From: Riptortus pedestris
Lineage: Eukaryota > Arthropoda > Insecta > Hemiptera > Alydidae
DNA: 64,000 nucleotides
Direction: 5' to 3'
Assembly: GCA_019009955.1 (NCBI GenBank)
Contig: CM032233.1
Location: 122,349,001 to 122,413,000, forward strand
Shown: one piece after another, positions 54,844-64,000 of the stretch
How positions within the stretch are numbered: the stretch's first letter is position 1
How the letters are laid out: every line of letters begins with the position of its first letter
Made by a program: the position numbers and the translations under genes
Notes under the pieces: generated by a model
Told to the model about the DNA's origin: nothing
The model's input: only the letters and a program-made list of their open reading frames with translations
Database searches by the model: none

Positions 54844-55500
54844 ATAAAGCTACTTAGCATCTTGTGGATAGAATGAAATCGTTGTTAAGAAGAAATAAGG
54901 GATACATCCAGATGGGAATGTGGCGATGAGGTAATGTGTGTATGATGGTGGGTGAGGGAAGTTGTTTCTAGCAGAATGGTTTGGGGCCTTCTGCTAGTAT
55001 TGGGCTGGTTCTCTATAAAATATACAGGAGAGGGTTGGTATTAGCCCATAGTTGGAGAATCCCCTACACAAAATACATAATTGATCGCTATATCTCTATA
55101 AATTTCAATATTAGACCTGCCTCCCTCCTCGCGTGCTCCTCTTAAAACTCCATCATATTTTAATGATGTATTTCCCTCGGATAATGGAGTGAATTATTAA
55201 ATTCTATTTCTTGAATGGTGAATAATACATTTTGGGACGATTTTTTTTATCCATTTGTTTTCTTGGAGAATAAATTATACATAGGCTGAACAATAACATC
55301 GATTGATTCCAATGAAATGTGGCAGCTAATAGCTCAAATAGTGGCCGTACTGGTTAAATATTTATGAGAGGAAAGATCACGTGACTGAGGTGCCGAGGAA
55401 CTGTGATTTGCCCCACTCATTCTTATCTCCTTTAGCTTAATCCCTATCTACTCAAGCTCCCCATAAAATGACCACCGGGGTCATAGGATTAAGTGACATT
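54844..55500. other. Unassigned sequence
   Basis: No recognised repeat or coding region. Confidence 0.4.
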
Positions 55501-56212
55501 GGAACGCCTTTCACGAAGGGGCTGCAGAAACTAACAAGAATTTTGAAGTTCTAGTATTGCACAGTAGTGATCACGTATTTACTATTTCCAAGTAAAAATC
55601 AGATGAGTAGAAGAGGGGGTTTACTAAAGCTGAATAAATCACTAAATGTTTAAATTACAAAACACGCATAAAACAATAATTTTAGAGCATGAATAGATTG
55701 ACAAGATTGTTTTTATAAAATTTTCGGTATGACTTCTAATAACGGATATATTTTGAACTTTCCGACATATTTTGAATTCCCCTCCACCCCTCCCCCTGAT
55801 CCTTGCCCCATTGCATAACATATTTGCATTTATCTCACAAAGTTCATCGAGAACAAAATTTGCACAAATAAAGTCCTTCAGGATATAACAGCTTATTCTT
55901 AATATGACATGAGTAGGAGTGGGGGTTTACTGAAGGGTAAAAGCTAAACAAAAAGGCATATACCTCGGCTAATAATCAAGATAGTGGAAAAAGGCACATA
56001 ACAACATTTATAGGACATCAAATTTGCAACAAGATTTGTTCTAAAATATTTTTCGATATGACTCATAATAACGGAGATATTTTGAATTTTCGAATTCACG
56101 CGGTCGACCCTCCCCTATTCCAATTGGTCTAATTTATGCCAATAACACGTATGATCTATAGAGTTGACTGGACCCTACTAGGTAATTAACCTGAAAGAGA
56201 AACCTGCTAAAA
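55501..56212 (+). mobile_element. Degenerate HEL subfamily 2 copy or two overlapping copies
   Basis: A mutated 5' end (TTTCACGAAGGGGCTGCAG), AGAAGAGGGGGTTTACTAAAG, then again AGTAGGAGTGGGGGTTTACTG at about 55911, CATAATAACGGAGATATTTTG, and a short 3' end AAACCTGCTAA at 56212. The doubled internal block suggests a nested or duplicated structure. Confidence 0.55.
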
Positions 56213-56252
56213 CCTATCTAATTAAAAGCTAAATAAAATCATTTTACATCAT

Positions 56253-56605
56253 CTAATATTTCTTTTGTATTCGGCTGGCATTGTAGACCATCAAGATCTT
56301 TAACCGCAAACGAGAGATATTCGCCATCAGTATTATATATATAGAGCGATCAAATGGAACTACAATCCACATTAACCCAGAGGACCTAGAATGAGTTGTC
56401 TCAAGTAGACTAAGGTGACTGGTTCTATGAAAATCGACGTCGTTACTCATCCCGAGCCCCTGCCAGACCTGTATACTAGCTACTCTCCAGCTAGTGTGCA
56501 CTTGTAGCAACCTCATGAACTAATCTTCGCCCTTGGCGGGGAACGAACCCGCACCTTATTACCTTCAGTTTACTGAACAGAATGATTCGACCTAACCGCT
56601 AAATA
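56253..56605 (-). mobile_element. tRNA-derived SINE family B
   Basis: The minus-strand head has CTAAATAAAG-proximal TAGCGGTTAGGTCG (possible A box) and GGTGCGGGTTCGTTCCCCGCC split as GGTGCGGGTTCG/TTCCCCGCC (B box, about 56537-56557). The body matches the copies at 12376-12560 and 46680-46983 (TTAACCCAGAGGACCTAGAA, TGAGTTGTCTCAAGTAGAC). Confidence 0.65.
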
Positions 56606-56739
56606 AAGTTTACACAAATAAAACAAAGACTAATATGATTTGTAATGACTTTTGTGTTCTTATTTATGTCAGACGGAACGGATAAACAAGAATAGTCGTT
56701 GAAATAATCAAAGAAAGATCAGAGGAGGAAGTCAACTTT

Positions 56740-56880
56740 TACGGTAAATGAAGTGCGCTAGATAGGGTGTAGGACTTGAAAATTAAGCTTTTGTGGAAGT
56801 TGGGTAGCTGCTGGTTTTTAAATAAGGTAGAGGATAGTTGGGTATCGGCTACACAAGTACTCAATCAATCTTTTACGGTA
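56740..56880. repeat. Left flank of the minisatellite, similar to the right flank
   Basis: TTGAAAATTAAGCT...GGAAGTTGGGTAGCTG...AATAAGGTAGAGGATAGTTG (56777-56850) is paralleled by the 58978-59080 sequence with GAAATTTAAGCT, GAAAGTTGGTTAGGTG and GAAGTAGAGGATTGTTGG. CTTTTACGGTAAATG also occurs twice here (56738 and 56871). Confidence 0.6.
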
Positions 56881-56882
56881 AA

Positions 56883-57720
56883 TGGAGTGTGCTAGGGAAC
56901 GTGCTTGGCAGTTTGCTTGGGAGCGTGCTAAGGAGTTTGCAAGGGAGTCTGCTAGAGAGTATCTAGGGAGTGTGCTAAGGAGTTTGCAAGGGAGTCTGCT
57001 AGAGAGTATCTAGGGAGTGAGCTAAGGAGTTTGCAAGGGAGTCTGCTAGAGAGTATCTAGGGAGTGTGCTAAGGAGTTTGCAAGGGAGTCTGCTAGAGAG
57101 TATCTAGGGAGTGAGCTAAGGAGTTTGCAAGGGAGTATGCTAGAGAGTATCTAGGGAGCGTGCTAAGATTTTTGCAAGGGAGTATGCTTGAGTGTAGCTA
57201 GGGAGTGTACTAAGAATTTTGCAAGAGAGTATCTAGGGAGAGTGCTAAGGAGTTTGCAAGGGCGTCTGCTAGAGAGTATCTAGGGAGAGTGCTAAGGAGT
57301 TTGCAAGGGCGTCTGCTAGAGAGTATCTAGGGAGTGTGCTAAGGAGTTTGCAAGGGAGTATGCTTGAGTGTAGCTAGGGAGTGTGCTAAGAATTTTGCAA
57401 GGGAGTATCTAGGGAGTGTGGTAAGGAGTTTGCGAGGGAGTATGCTAAAGAGTATCTAGGGAGCGTGCTTTGAATTTTGCAAGGAAGTATACTAGAGAGT
57501 ATCTAGGGAGCGTGCTATGATTTTTGCAAGGGAGTATACTAGAGAGTATCTAGGGAGGGTGCTATGAGTTTTGCAAGGGAGTATGCTAGAGAGTATCTAG
57601 GGAGCGTGCTATGAGTTTTGCAAGGGAGTATGCTAGAGAGTATCTAGGGAGCGTGCTAAGATTTTTGCAAGGGAGTATGCTAGAGAGTATCTAGGGAGCG
57701 TGCTAAGAATTTTGTTCTAG
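56883..57720. repeat. Minisatellite array, 47-bp units
   Basis: The unit is four sub-monomers of 12+12+12+11 bp: GTGCTAAGGAGT, TTGCAAGGGAGT, CTGCTAGAGAGT, ATCTAGGGAGT. GTGCTAAGG recurs at 56925, 56972 and onward. Later units degrade (e.g. GTGCTATGA). All sub-monomers relate to one ancestral 12-mer close to GTGCTAGGGAGT, shared with the next array. Confidence 0.9.
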
Positions 57721-57889
57721 GATGCGTGCTAGGGGGTTTAACGTTAATCGACATGTCAGTCATATGTGTCTGACGCTAAGAAGTTCTACATGAGCCATGT
57801 CAGACATATATGTCTGACGTTCGGGATTTGGTAGAAGGCCACGTCAATCCCAGATGTCCGACTAAGGTTTGCTAGCGAGTTAGCTAGGT
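57721..57889. other. Palindrome-rich spacer between the two minisatellite arrays
   Basis: A perfect 20-bp palindrome, GTCAGACATATATGTCTGAC (about 57805-57824), is preceded by a diverged one, GTCAGTCATATGTGTCTGAC (about 57754-57773). The spacer has no 12-bp periodicity and includes GGGTTTAACGTTAATCGAC at its left. Confidence 0.75.
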
Positions 57890-58530
57890 AGTGTGCTAGG
57901 GAGCGTGATAGGGGAATGTGCTAGACAGTGTGCTAGGAAGTTTACTATGGAATGTGCTAGCGAGTGAACTAAGGAGTATGCTAGTGGGTTTGCTAGGTAG
58001 TGAGGCAAGGGAGCGTGTTAGGGAACGTGCTAGGAAGTTTACTATGGAATGTGCTAGCGAGTGAACTAAGGAGTATGCTAGCGGGTTTGCTAGGTAGTGT
58101 GCTAGGGAGCGTGCTAGGGAACGTGCTAGGAAGTTTACTATGGAATGTGCTAGCGAGTGAACTAAGGAGTATGCTAGCGGGTTTGCTAGGTAGTGTGCTA
58201 GGGAATGTGCTAGGAAGTTTACTATGGAATGTGCTAGCGAGTGAACTAAGGAGTATGCTAGCTAGCGGGTTTGCTAGGTACTGTGCTAGGGAGCGTGCTA
58301 GGGAATGTGCTAGGAAGTTTACCATGGAATGTGCTAGCGTGTGAACTAAGGGGTTTGCTAGGAAGTATGCTAGCGAGTTTGCTAGGCAGTGTGCTAGGGA
58401 GCGTGCTAGGGAATGTGCTAGGCAGTGTGCTTGGAAGTTCACTATGGAGTGTGCCAGCGAGTGAACTAAGGAGTTTGCTAGAGAGCATGCTAGGGAGTAT
58501 GGCAGAGAGTGTGCTATGGAGCGTAGAGAA
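57890..58530. repeat. Minisatellite array of 12-bp monomers in 96-bp higher-order units
   Basis: Eight variants make one unit: GTGCTAGGAAGT, TTACTATGGAAT, GTGCTAGCGAGT, GAACTAAGGAGT, ATGCTAGCGGGT, TTGCTAGGTAGT, GTGCTAGGGAGC, GTGCTAGGGAAC. GTGCTAGGAAG recurs at 57930, 58027, 58123, 58207 and 58307 (96 bp, with one unit short by a 12-mer and small indels). Because 12 is a multiple of 3, both strands stay open: a 149-codon minus frame (57993-58442) of LPSTFPSTLPSKPAS-like repeats and 110-114-codon plus frames of LGSVLGNVLGSLLWNVLAS. I regard these as by-products of periodicity. Confidence 0.9.
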
Positions 58531-59221
58531 TATTAGAGGAGGGATGAGGAGTGATTGTGCAGGGGTATTTGTAAGAGCTGGAGCCGAGGTTGTAGAGCTA
58601 TGAATCCCAGTTGCCGGTTGAATGAGCCTGTCCTAGATGGAAGAGCTAGCTACTAATCCCTTCCACCTACACCACAATCCCCCCCCCCCCCATCTCCCGT
58701 CCATCCCTTTGTCCTCTCCGCAGTTCTAATCCTTCAAGGCTTAGCTTACATCTTATTCTAGAGAAACTATTGCCGAACCGAAATGTAACTCGAGGCTTTT
58801 AGTAATTCTTTTGAAATACTCATGACGAAACTTACAATAACATTGATTCATTTAAAAAAACACAAAGATAAAGACCGTCACGCAGCTACAGCCAAACTAT
58901 GCTGATGCAAGTAAATCATATCATTCTACATCCTATTCTCTATTTCCTTCATAATGACAACCCTTTCTAAATAGGGCTTGAAATTTAAGCTAGCGTATGA
59001 TAATCAGTAGAAAGTTGGTTAGGTGAGGGTTTTAAAATGAAGTAGAGGATTGTTGGTTATTAGCTACAGAAGTTCATTGAGATGTGTGGAGTTTTGTGCT
59101 TAGAGTTTGGAAGACGTTTGGTAAGGCTTGTTGAGAGCTGTAATCTCCCCACAAACAATATGGAGATATCGTATATTAAATTCAAATGAGATAATTTTAA
59201 ATGAAATGCAAACAAAAAGTA
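58531..59221. other. Right flank of the minisatellite, including sequence similar to the left flank
   Basis: 58978-59080 is the diverged direct repeat of 56777-56850. 58865-58920 has a mutated HEL 5' trace (CCGTCACGCAGCTACAGCCA). A C run lies at 58679-58690. No gene. Confidence 0.5.
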
Positions 59222-60724
59222 GGTAACGCAGGGACTAAGCAGATTTTCCACGTGCTAGTATAACACACTTGTGATCACAAATCACAACCTACTCTCTATT
59301 TCATATGAGTAACAGTTTACGATCCGACTCATAATAACGAATATATTTTGAATTTTTGAGTCCCTTCTCTAAAGCCCCCCTGTTCCGTGCGCGTTTTCAG
59401 CCAATAATATATATAAATAAATAAATATAAACAAATATGACCTTTAGTGTTAACTGAAACTGTTAAATATCGAGTATGGTACAGATAAAATAAACATTTT
59501 TGCTTCAAGACTAGAATCTTAATTGATGACGTTATGAAATACATATTTACATGTAACTTTATCGCGCATATTTTTGCCAAATATTTTTTCTATTGGACGT
59601 TTAACCAATAGAAAAAGTATTTGGCATTTAAACTTAGAATAAAGTGGTTCATGTTATAACAGCTTATTGTTATTATGACATGAGTAGGGCCCCCACTCCT
59701 ACTTACTAAAATTTACAAATACCTTGGTCAATATTAGCCTTCGAGAAAATATTTATATAACCCTCCCAGTACCATGGGGTCCTCCGAGGACCCCAGCTCT
59801 CCGAATTTTCACGAAAACTTTATGAAAAACTTGACCAATCGATTTGTTACTTTGTGAGTTTTCCTTTGAAACGGTTTTGTATCAGATCGTATTAACAGTT
59901 TTTATAGATTCTACTAGATAAACCATTAATAATTTATTTATTTCTAAAAAAACTTGGTTTGGGGTCCTTGCGAGACCCCATGCTACTACACTATAACTTT
60001 TTAAATACATACCTATTACAATTTTATTGATTGTATGAAATTTATTTATTAAAAGAATTTATTGATAAAAAGAAATTAAAAGTTTTAAGTCACCAAACTC
60101 AAGGAAAGAGAATAAAAAACAAGGTATTCCTTCCTATTTTTACTCTCTTTTCTGTATTTCGGAAACGGGAATCTAATTGATTCTTAGAACGGCAACTGTG
60201 CTAACAAAATACGTAAAATGATGACTCCAAGTCAAATCAATGAACCAAGACAATGAACGAAGGATTTTGTTTCTTAATCAATACTTTTTTTTACAATCAA
60301 TAAATTCTTTTAATAAATAAATTTCATACAATCAATAAAACTGTAATAGGTATGTATTAATTGAAGTCATTTTTCATATTCCTAACTAATAAATCCAAAT
60401 AAAGTATGTTTTTATATGAAAAACTTCGTAAAAAAGAGTGGGGTCCAGCAAGGACCCCCGTGGTAGTCTGTGATGGTCCGGACCCGTGGTATTGGGAGGG
60501 ATAACAACATTTATAGACAATTAAATTTACAATAAGATTAGCTCTATACAATTTTTCGATCCGACGCATAATAACGGAGAAATTTCGAATTTTCAAAATG
60601 TTCCCCTCTAACCCCCCCCCCCTCACCAGGTCCGATTATATTATTTATTTTTATTTTTATTTATTTTGGCATGAAACACTTATATATCGACAATTGCAAC
60701 CTCTAGAGCAGTAAACCACACACA

Positions 60725-60770
<46 letters not shown>
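59222..60770 (+). mobile_element. HEL subfamily 2 copy, degenerate, interrupted by a piggyBac-like element
   Basis: GCAGGGACTAAGCAGATTTTC at the 5' side, TCGAGTATGGTACAG, ATTTGGCATTTAAACTTAG, CAGCTTATTGTTATTATGAC, then the insertion 59761-60500, then CAACATTTATAGACAATTAA, CAATAAGATTAGCTCTATAC and the (CA)n(TA)n tract at 60716-60770. The 3' module is missing. Confidence 0.65.
59761..60500. mobile_element. Inverted-repeat DNA transposon with ATAA duplication (740 bp)
   Basis: Ends CCCTCCCAGTACCATGGGGT and, from the right, CCCTCCCAATACCACGGGTC. Flanked by ATAA at 59757-59760 and 60501-60504. Other HEL copies read TATATAACAA at this point, so the empty site is known. CCCT ends and a 4-bp AT-only duplication suggest a piggyBac relative using a variant of TTAA. 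A second, inner inverted repeat lies at 59995-60073 and 60290-60358 (CATACCTATTACA... and ...TGTAATAGGTATG). No transposase frame. Confidence 0.75.
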
Positions 60771-60774
60771 CATA

Positions 60775-61016
60775 CTTTCAGAAAAAATTATATTCTGATA
60801 TATTTCAGTAATTGTTTTTCTTTCCGGGGAGAGGTTGGTAGCCCTGTTTGTATATATTTCCGACACCCATCTAGTGGGATTTCTTATTACTATATCTTAT
60901 CTATTCACTTAATATTCAAGGTAGTGTTGTGTTACCAGTATGTAGATTTATCTATTAATAAACTTCATTAGGGAAATCTGCTTAGATTACGCAGTCTCTG
61001 CGTGACGGAATTATTT
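60775..61016 (-). mobile_element. HEL 5' fragment, long-5' subfamily, minus strand
   Basis: TTTTTCTTTCCGGGGAGAGG, AGGTAGTGTTGTGTTACCAG, GGGAAATCTGCTTAGATTACG, CTCTGCGTGACGGA. It resembles 18950-19138 and 23040-23256. Confidence 0.65.
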
Positions 61017-61273
61017 GAATATCGCGTCATGAGTACAACCGCAATAGCTGATTTCCCTTTATTATTATAACTTAAGTTGCTCTTAAGGAATATGAGGTAC
61101 GTTCAATGCCCCCACTCCTACTCATGTCATATTAACAACAAGCTGTTATATTTTGATGCACATTATTTGAAGCCTAAATACCAAATGTTGTTCTCATTTA
61201 ACATTTTGAGATAAATTCAAATACCTGACGCACGTCGGAAATCTGCTTAGTTAACGCAGCCCCTACGTGGCGG
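61017..61273 (-). mobile_element. HEL fragments: small plus 3' piece and a minus subfamily 2 5' piece
   Basis: 61014-61060 reads ATATCGCGTCATGAGTACAA and GCTGATTTCCCTT in plus orientation. 61108-61273 reads CCCCCACTCCTACTCATGTC, GAAATCTGCTTAGTTAACGC and CCCCTACGTGGCGGA in minus orientation. Both are truncated. Confidence 0.6.
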
Positions 61274-61671
61274 ACTTTTTAAGTTTTACATTTGGATTCA
61301 GCGCCCTAAAAATGATAAGAATTGTGTATATTCAGTGAAAATGTTTTTTTCAGTGTTGACCTGGGTTATTTACATTGTATCAATAAAATTAATTGTACTT
61401 TGTATATAGATAAATTTAAGCCCTGGCATAAAAACAAAATCCCTCGTGAGAAAATATAACTCTCTTTATACGTATAAAAATAAATCCTCAGCTCTTTTGT
61501 ATCTACCTCCTCCCCCCGCAAACAATAGAGCCCTAACACAAGGCTAACCAAACCTTTCCCGAACTCGTAAGCACAAAAAATACGCTTGCCTTCACATTAG
61601 TTGAGTACTTGTATCCTCTACGCCATAGAGTATGAGATGTTTATGTATACTCTTCATTTAATTGAAAAAAG
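61274..61671. other. Unassigned sequence
   Basis: No recognised repeat or coding region. Confidence 0.4.
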
Positions 61672-62388
61672 CCCGTCAAGCAGGGGCTGCGTAAATTAAG
61701 CAGATTTCCCACGCGAAGGTTTACAATAGATAAATATACATACAGGTAACTCAACCGTGAATAAATACAAATGGTAATGAGAAATCTTTCAGTCAATTTA
61801 CAATACAAGTAAATAATCTCTACAACGGAAAATTGCTGAATTGTAAACAGTCGGGCCAGCCAACCTCGTAGCACTGAATAGATAGATATACCGGAAAGAC
61901 CACCAATTAATGAAATATATCTGAATATAACATATTAATTTTTTTGAAATCAATTTACTAAAGCTAGTGGTGTAATTTGTAATGATTCAGAGCCGGTTTT
62001 TTTCTCAATCACTCAAATTATAGTAATCCAAGAACAAAAGAAGGGGAGGGGGACCCACGGAACGTTTTTGCATATATCTCATAAAGTAAATATTCAATGA
62101 AAACAATATTTGGTATTTAACCTTGTAATGATGTGGTTCATGATATAACAGCTTATTGTTCATATGACTGACAAATGCTAATATCTCGGTTAATATTCAA
62201 GATAGAGAATAAATGTATATAACAATATTTATAGTAAATAAATAAAACGTATAGATATCAAGTTTGGAGTCGATCAAAAAAAAATTGCCACTGCTATATA
62301 TATGGATAGATATGTAAAATTTGGAACGGACCTCATTTTCGTCATCTACTAGGTAGGATCGATGGACATTTGAAGACATTTTTTGAAA
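61672..62388 (+). mobile_element. HEL copy, long-5' subfamily, 3' truncated
   Basis: CCCGTCAAGCAGGGGCTGCG, AGCAGATTTCCCACGCG, the subfamily segment with CCAACCTCGTAGCACTG and GGAAAGACCACCAATTAATG, GAGGGGGACCCACGG, ATATCTCGGTTAATATTCAAG and GGACCTCATTTTCGTCATC. The terminal hairpin is missing, and the microsatellite is reduced to TATATATATGG. Confidence 0.7.
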
Positions 62389-62844
62389 ATTTAAATCCAA
62401 AAACGTCAGTCAACACTTAGATAATAAGAATTCGTATAAAACTACTCTTTACAAATGGCGATAGTAGACATAAACAGAAAGGGAAAAATTAAATTATTTA
62501 AACTCCCAAATACAGGCCTACACAAGCCTTTAATTAAACAATGCCGATTTACATTAGCAACCAATAATATTAACTGCCGATGCTACTATATACTTCTCTT
62601 GAACAGATGCACATCGGAACTTTTCGGGTGTGAGTCATTTGATAACAGTAAAAGTCACGTCAAAACATTCCTCCATTTCTATGATAAGATTACAATGAAT
62701 CATCACTACGGTATTTAGAACACCCCACGACCGTGTGCCAACCTTTTTTAAATATTTGATATTAACATTTTTAATAATTATATTATACATTGGCAAAACA
62801 AAATATTAACCGGAAACGATTTTATGATACGAAATCAGCTGAGG
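62389..62844. other. Unassigned sequence with an 87-codon open frame
   Basis: A plus frame at 62455-62718 (MAIVDINRKGKIKLFKLP ...) is lysine- and cysteine-containing with no recognised domain. There is no promoter or family support, so I do not call it a gene. An AT-rich tail follows. Confidence 0.35.
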
Positions 62845-63215
62845 TCGGCCCGGTAGTAAGGAAGTTTAACCGTTTGGAGGTAATTATGCTAACCCGATAA
62901 AATATTGTCTATTTTCTCAGAAATAACAAAACACTTAATGATTTAGTTCATAACATTGCACCAAATAAACATTTCTTTTCTATTATAAACTAATTCTCTT
63001 TTTTAATACATTGGAAAAACAGTTGTATAAAGAAAAAAAAACGTGAATCTTATTTTTTTCAGTTTTGTTTAAAGTTGTTTCTTTTTGTTAACATTTATTT
63101 TCTGATATCCGAATTAAAAACCTCAATGGAACTTATTAATAAATTACGCAATCATCTGCCATTTTTTAACACAATATTTGAAATATAGGACTATATGGGA
63201 GAGGAAAAATAATAA
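62845..63215 (+). repeat. Dispersed repeat family D, plus copy
   Basis: GGAGGTAATTATGCTAACCCG, AACAAAACACTTAATGATTT, TTAATACATTGGAAAAAC, TGTTTAAAGTTGTTTCTTTT and ACAATATTTGAAATATAGGA match 43140-43560 in reverse. Confidence 0.65.
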
Positions 63216-63229
63216 CACTATTTAAATTA

Positions 63230-63659
63230 ACACTTTATAGAATTTGTAAGCAGTAATTGATGACGTTATCCCACAAAGAATTTGCACGTATAATAAAGGT
63301 ATCTTGAAAACAATATTTGGTTATAAGCGTACAATAACGTAGTTCCTTATATAACAGCTTATTGTTAATATGGCATGAGTAGGAGTGGGGGTTTACTTAA
63401 GGATGAGAACAAACAAAATCCAAATATTTCAGTAAAATCTTAGTCGATTGCGGTATCACACGATACATTTACACACAATGCATTTACACGTATCTCCCAT
63501 GATAAAAGTCTAATATTAAAATATGTTTATAAAAAAACCCCATCCCACCGGTCTAATTTCTGCAATAAACGAAATTGATATTTCTTTTTAAATAAAACGA
63601 TTAAATACCGAGTTCAGTAACAGTAAAAGTAAATTTGCGACCACCAGAGCGATAACAGT

Positions 63660-63709
<50 letters not shown>

Positions 63710-63802
63710 AAATTTTTAACGGACCTCACGTTCATATGCTGGGTATTTGAGAAAAATGTTTACAACCTCAATAGGTGATTTCCCTTCAGGGAAATCTGCT
63801 AA
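63230..63802 (+). mobile_element. HEL subfamily 2 copy, 5' truncated
   Basis: AAACAATATTTGGTTATAAG, AACAGCTTATTGTTAATATGG, GAGTAGGAGTGGGGGTTTAC, CCCCATCCCACCGGTC, (CA)n(TA)n at 63661-63710, ACGGACCTCACGTTCAT, and the terminal hairpin ATTTCCCTTCAGGGAAATCTG with CTAA at 63799-63802. Confidence 0.75.
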
Positions 63803-64000
63803 AACGAACTCACACAATGATTTTTTAGCAATAATTAGAGACTATCTAAACAATACTATTATATTTAGTATAGAACAATAGAAGGCAAATACTATTCGAA
63901 GGCGGGACCACCACACATACCTATACATATTCCAACTGCCCAATAGCAATACTTGCTCTAGTGGCAACCACTCACATCAGACAATTCAACACTTGATGTA
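63803..64000. other. Unassigned sequence at the window end
   Basis: Nothing recognised in the last 200 bases. Confidence 0.4.

Noticed and set aside
62455..62718. 87-codon frame as a host gene
   Set aside because: No recognised domain, no repeat conservation and no regulatory context. A frame of this length is expected by chance in a 64-kb window.

Overview
The window looks like nuclear DNA from an invertebrate animal, probably an arthropod. It is AT-rich, CpG is not depleted, and it is packed with (TA)n, (CA)n, (CT)n and GATA microsatellites. It carries decayed non-LTR retrotransposons, tRNA-derived SINEs, piggyBac-type and pogo/Tigger-type DNA transposons, and a very abundant rolling-circle (Helentron-like) family. 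The species cannot be fixed from the sequence. I found no convincing single-copy host protein gene. Nearly all recognisable coding sequence belongs to mobile elements, and most of it is broken.

The backbone is one dispersed family, here called HEL, with about 35 full or partial copies on both strands. A complete copy (26152-26717) starts with T[C/T]CGTCACGCAGGGG. It carries AGCAGATTTCCC near its 5' end and the same 12-mer inverted at its 3' end, where it forms the 20-bp palindrome GATTTCCCTTAAGGGAAATC just before a terminal CTAA. Most copies have a (TA)n microsatellite at one fixed internal position. This is the layout known for Helentron-associated non-autonomous elements of the DINE/HINE type. 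Many copies are nested with other elements. A TTAA-flanked piggyBac-like element sits in the first copy (457-1435), an ATAA-flanked one sits at 59761-60500, and HEL copies interrupt two LINE reverse transcriptase genes (40452-41097 and 44272-45179) and a second repeat family (14287-14623).

Other layers are as follows. LINE fragments lie at 1674-2206, 10500-11160, 35179-35889, 36956-37659, 40225-42260 and 43640-45650, two of them with clear target-site duplications. tRNA-derived SINE family A lies at 28086-29550, 36185-36417 and 42346-42575. tRNA-like SINE family B lies at 12130-12570, 23270-23470, 46680-46983 and 56253-56605. A 763-bp Tigger deletion derivative lies at 9162-9924. Two related piggyBac remnants lie at 30051-31110 and 46989-47781, and a TTAA MITE at 24315-24704. 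Fold-back elements lie at 12753-13098 and 25760-26124. A repeat with 300-bp internal units lies at 53344-54640 and elsewhere. There are two striking tandem arrays: about 28 copies of an 85-bp unit at 48645-51040 with a 425-bp higher-order period, and a 12-bp-based minisatellite at 56883-58530 organised in 47-bp and 96-bp units.

The most unusual object is a 1235-bp element at 28281-29515 inserted inside a SINE. It has arms of about 430 bp that are close to perfect inverted repeats over their inner part, a GC-rich outer segment, and a 6-bp (or 4-bp) target duplication. Its roughly 370-bp core holds a TATA-like box and one intact 73-codon reading frame. The predicted protein carries repeated [L/V]-[N/D]-W-x-x-[I/V]-S units of a kind found in proteins of large DNA viruses. 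It may be a miniature, cargo-bearing Polinton-like or virus-derived transposon.
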